DNA of 12,739 nt. Source: Flavobacteriales bacterium UBA5422. GTDB lineage: Bacteria; Bacteroidota; Bacteroidia; Flavobacteriales_D; Crocinitomicaceae. Every line of letters begins with the position of its first letter. Positions within the stretch are counted from its first letter, which is position 1. The stretch is taken from assembly GCA_002409405.1 (NCBI GenBank), contig DHNG01000037.1:11332-24070 (forward strand). Direction: 5' to 3'. The notes under the pieces are model-generated. The model had not been told where the DNA came from. It saw only the letters and a program-made list of their open reading frames with translations, and ran no database searches. The position numbers and the translations under genes were made by a program. This document shows, piece after piece, positions 12,696 through 12,739 of the stretch.

Positions 12696-12739
12696 TTGAA
12701 ATCAGTCGTTTTGATAAAGGAGTAACGATACATCCGGAT

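Noticed and set aside
1..12739. CRISPR array, defence system, prophage or insertion sequence
   Set aside because: No regularly spaced repeats, no cas, nuclease, transposase or integrase motifs on either strand; gene content is housekeeping and envelope.

Overview
This window looks like chromosome from a Bacteroidota bacterium, most likely Flavobacteriales; a Crocinitomicaceae/Fluviicola-type genome is only a guess. The evidence is the gene families present, lpxB (so a Gram-negative outer membrane), a near-absence of Shine-Dalgarno sequences, and repeated matches to the Bacteroidota -7 promoter box TAnnTTTG a short distance upstream of starts. Base composition and codon use look even throughout. 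I see no insertion sequence, phage gene, CRISPR array or clear island.

Layout, left to right. The left edge cuts a tRNA gene on the minus strand. rpiB (minus) and lysS (plus) diverge from a shared 159-base region with facing promoters. lysS is followed 33 bases later by a fold-III PLP decarboxylase of the arginine decarboxylase type. Next come an unrecognised 125-residue protein and a DUF6438-like lipoprotein, each apparently with its own promoter. The lipoprotein gene converges on a minus-strand exported protein with a TonB C-terminal-like domain, and a perfect hairpin sits between them. A 318-base gene-free stretch with a short repeat unit follows. Then surE, a small membrane protein and lpxB form a stop/start-overlapping operon, and an exported SpoIID-family protein follows with an unusual GTG start. 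After a 203-base leader region comes a DksA/TraR-family gene overlapping lspA. lspA overlaps the end of a convergent UbiA-like membrane protein gene by 39 bases. The last gene is an exported amidohydrolase-fold protein on the minus strand. The right edge is non-coding and carries a second, oppositely oriented copy of the repeat core.

Functionally the region mixes housekeeping (translation, pentose phosphate, polyamine) with cell-envelope genes: LpxB makes the lipid A disaccharide, LspA matures lipoproteins such as the DUF6438 protein seen here, SpoIID-type enzymes cut peptidoglycan glycan, and the TonB-like and amidohydrolase proteins are exported.

I do not see a convincing new multi-gene system. 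The most interesting items are smaller: an amidohydrolase-fold protein that has lost most canonical metal ligands; a DksA homologue whose four zinc cysteines read C-T-S-A, preceded by a nine-codon upstream ORF and a rare strong Shine-Dalgarno; a probable leaderless GTG-start gene; an LspA with a large insertion beside a catalytic Asp; a UbiA-like protein missing its first Asp motif; and intergenic repeat units.
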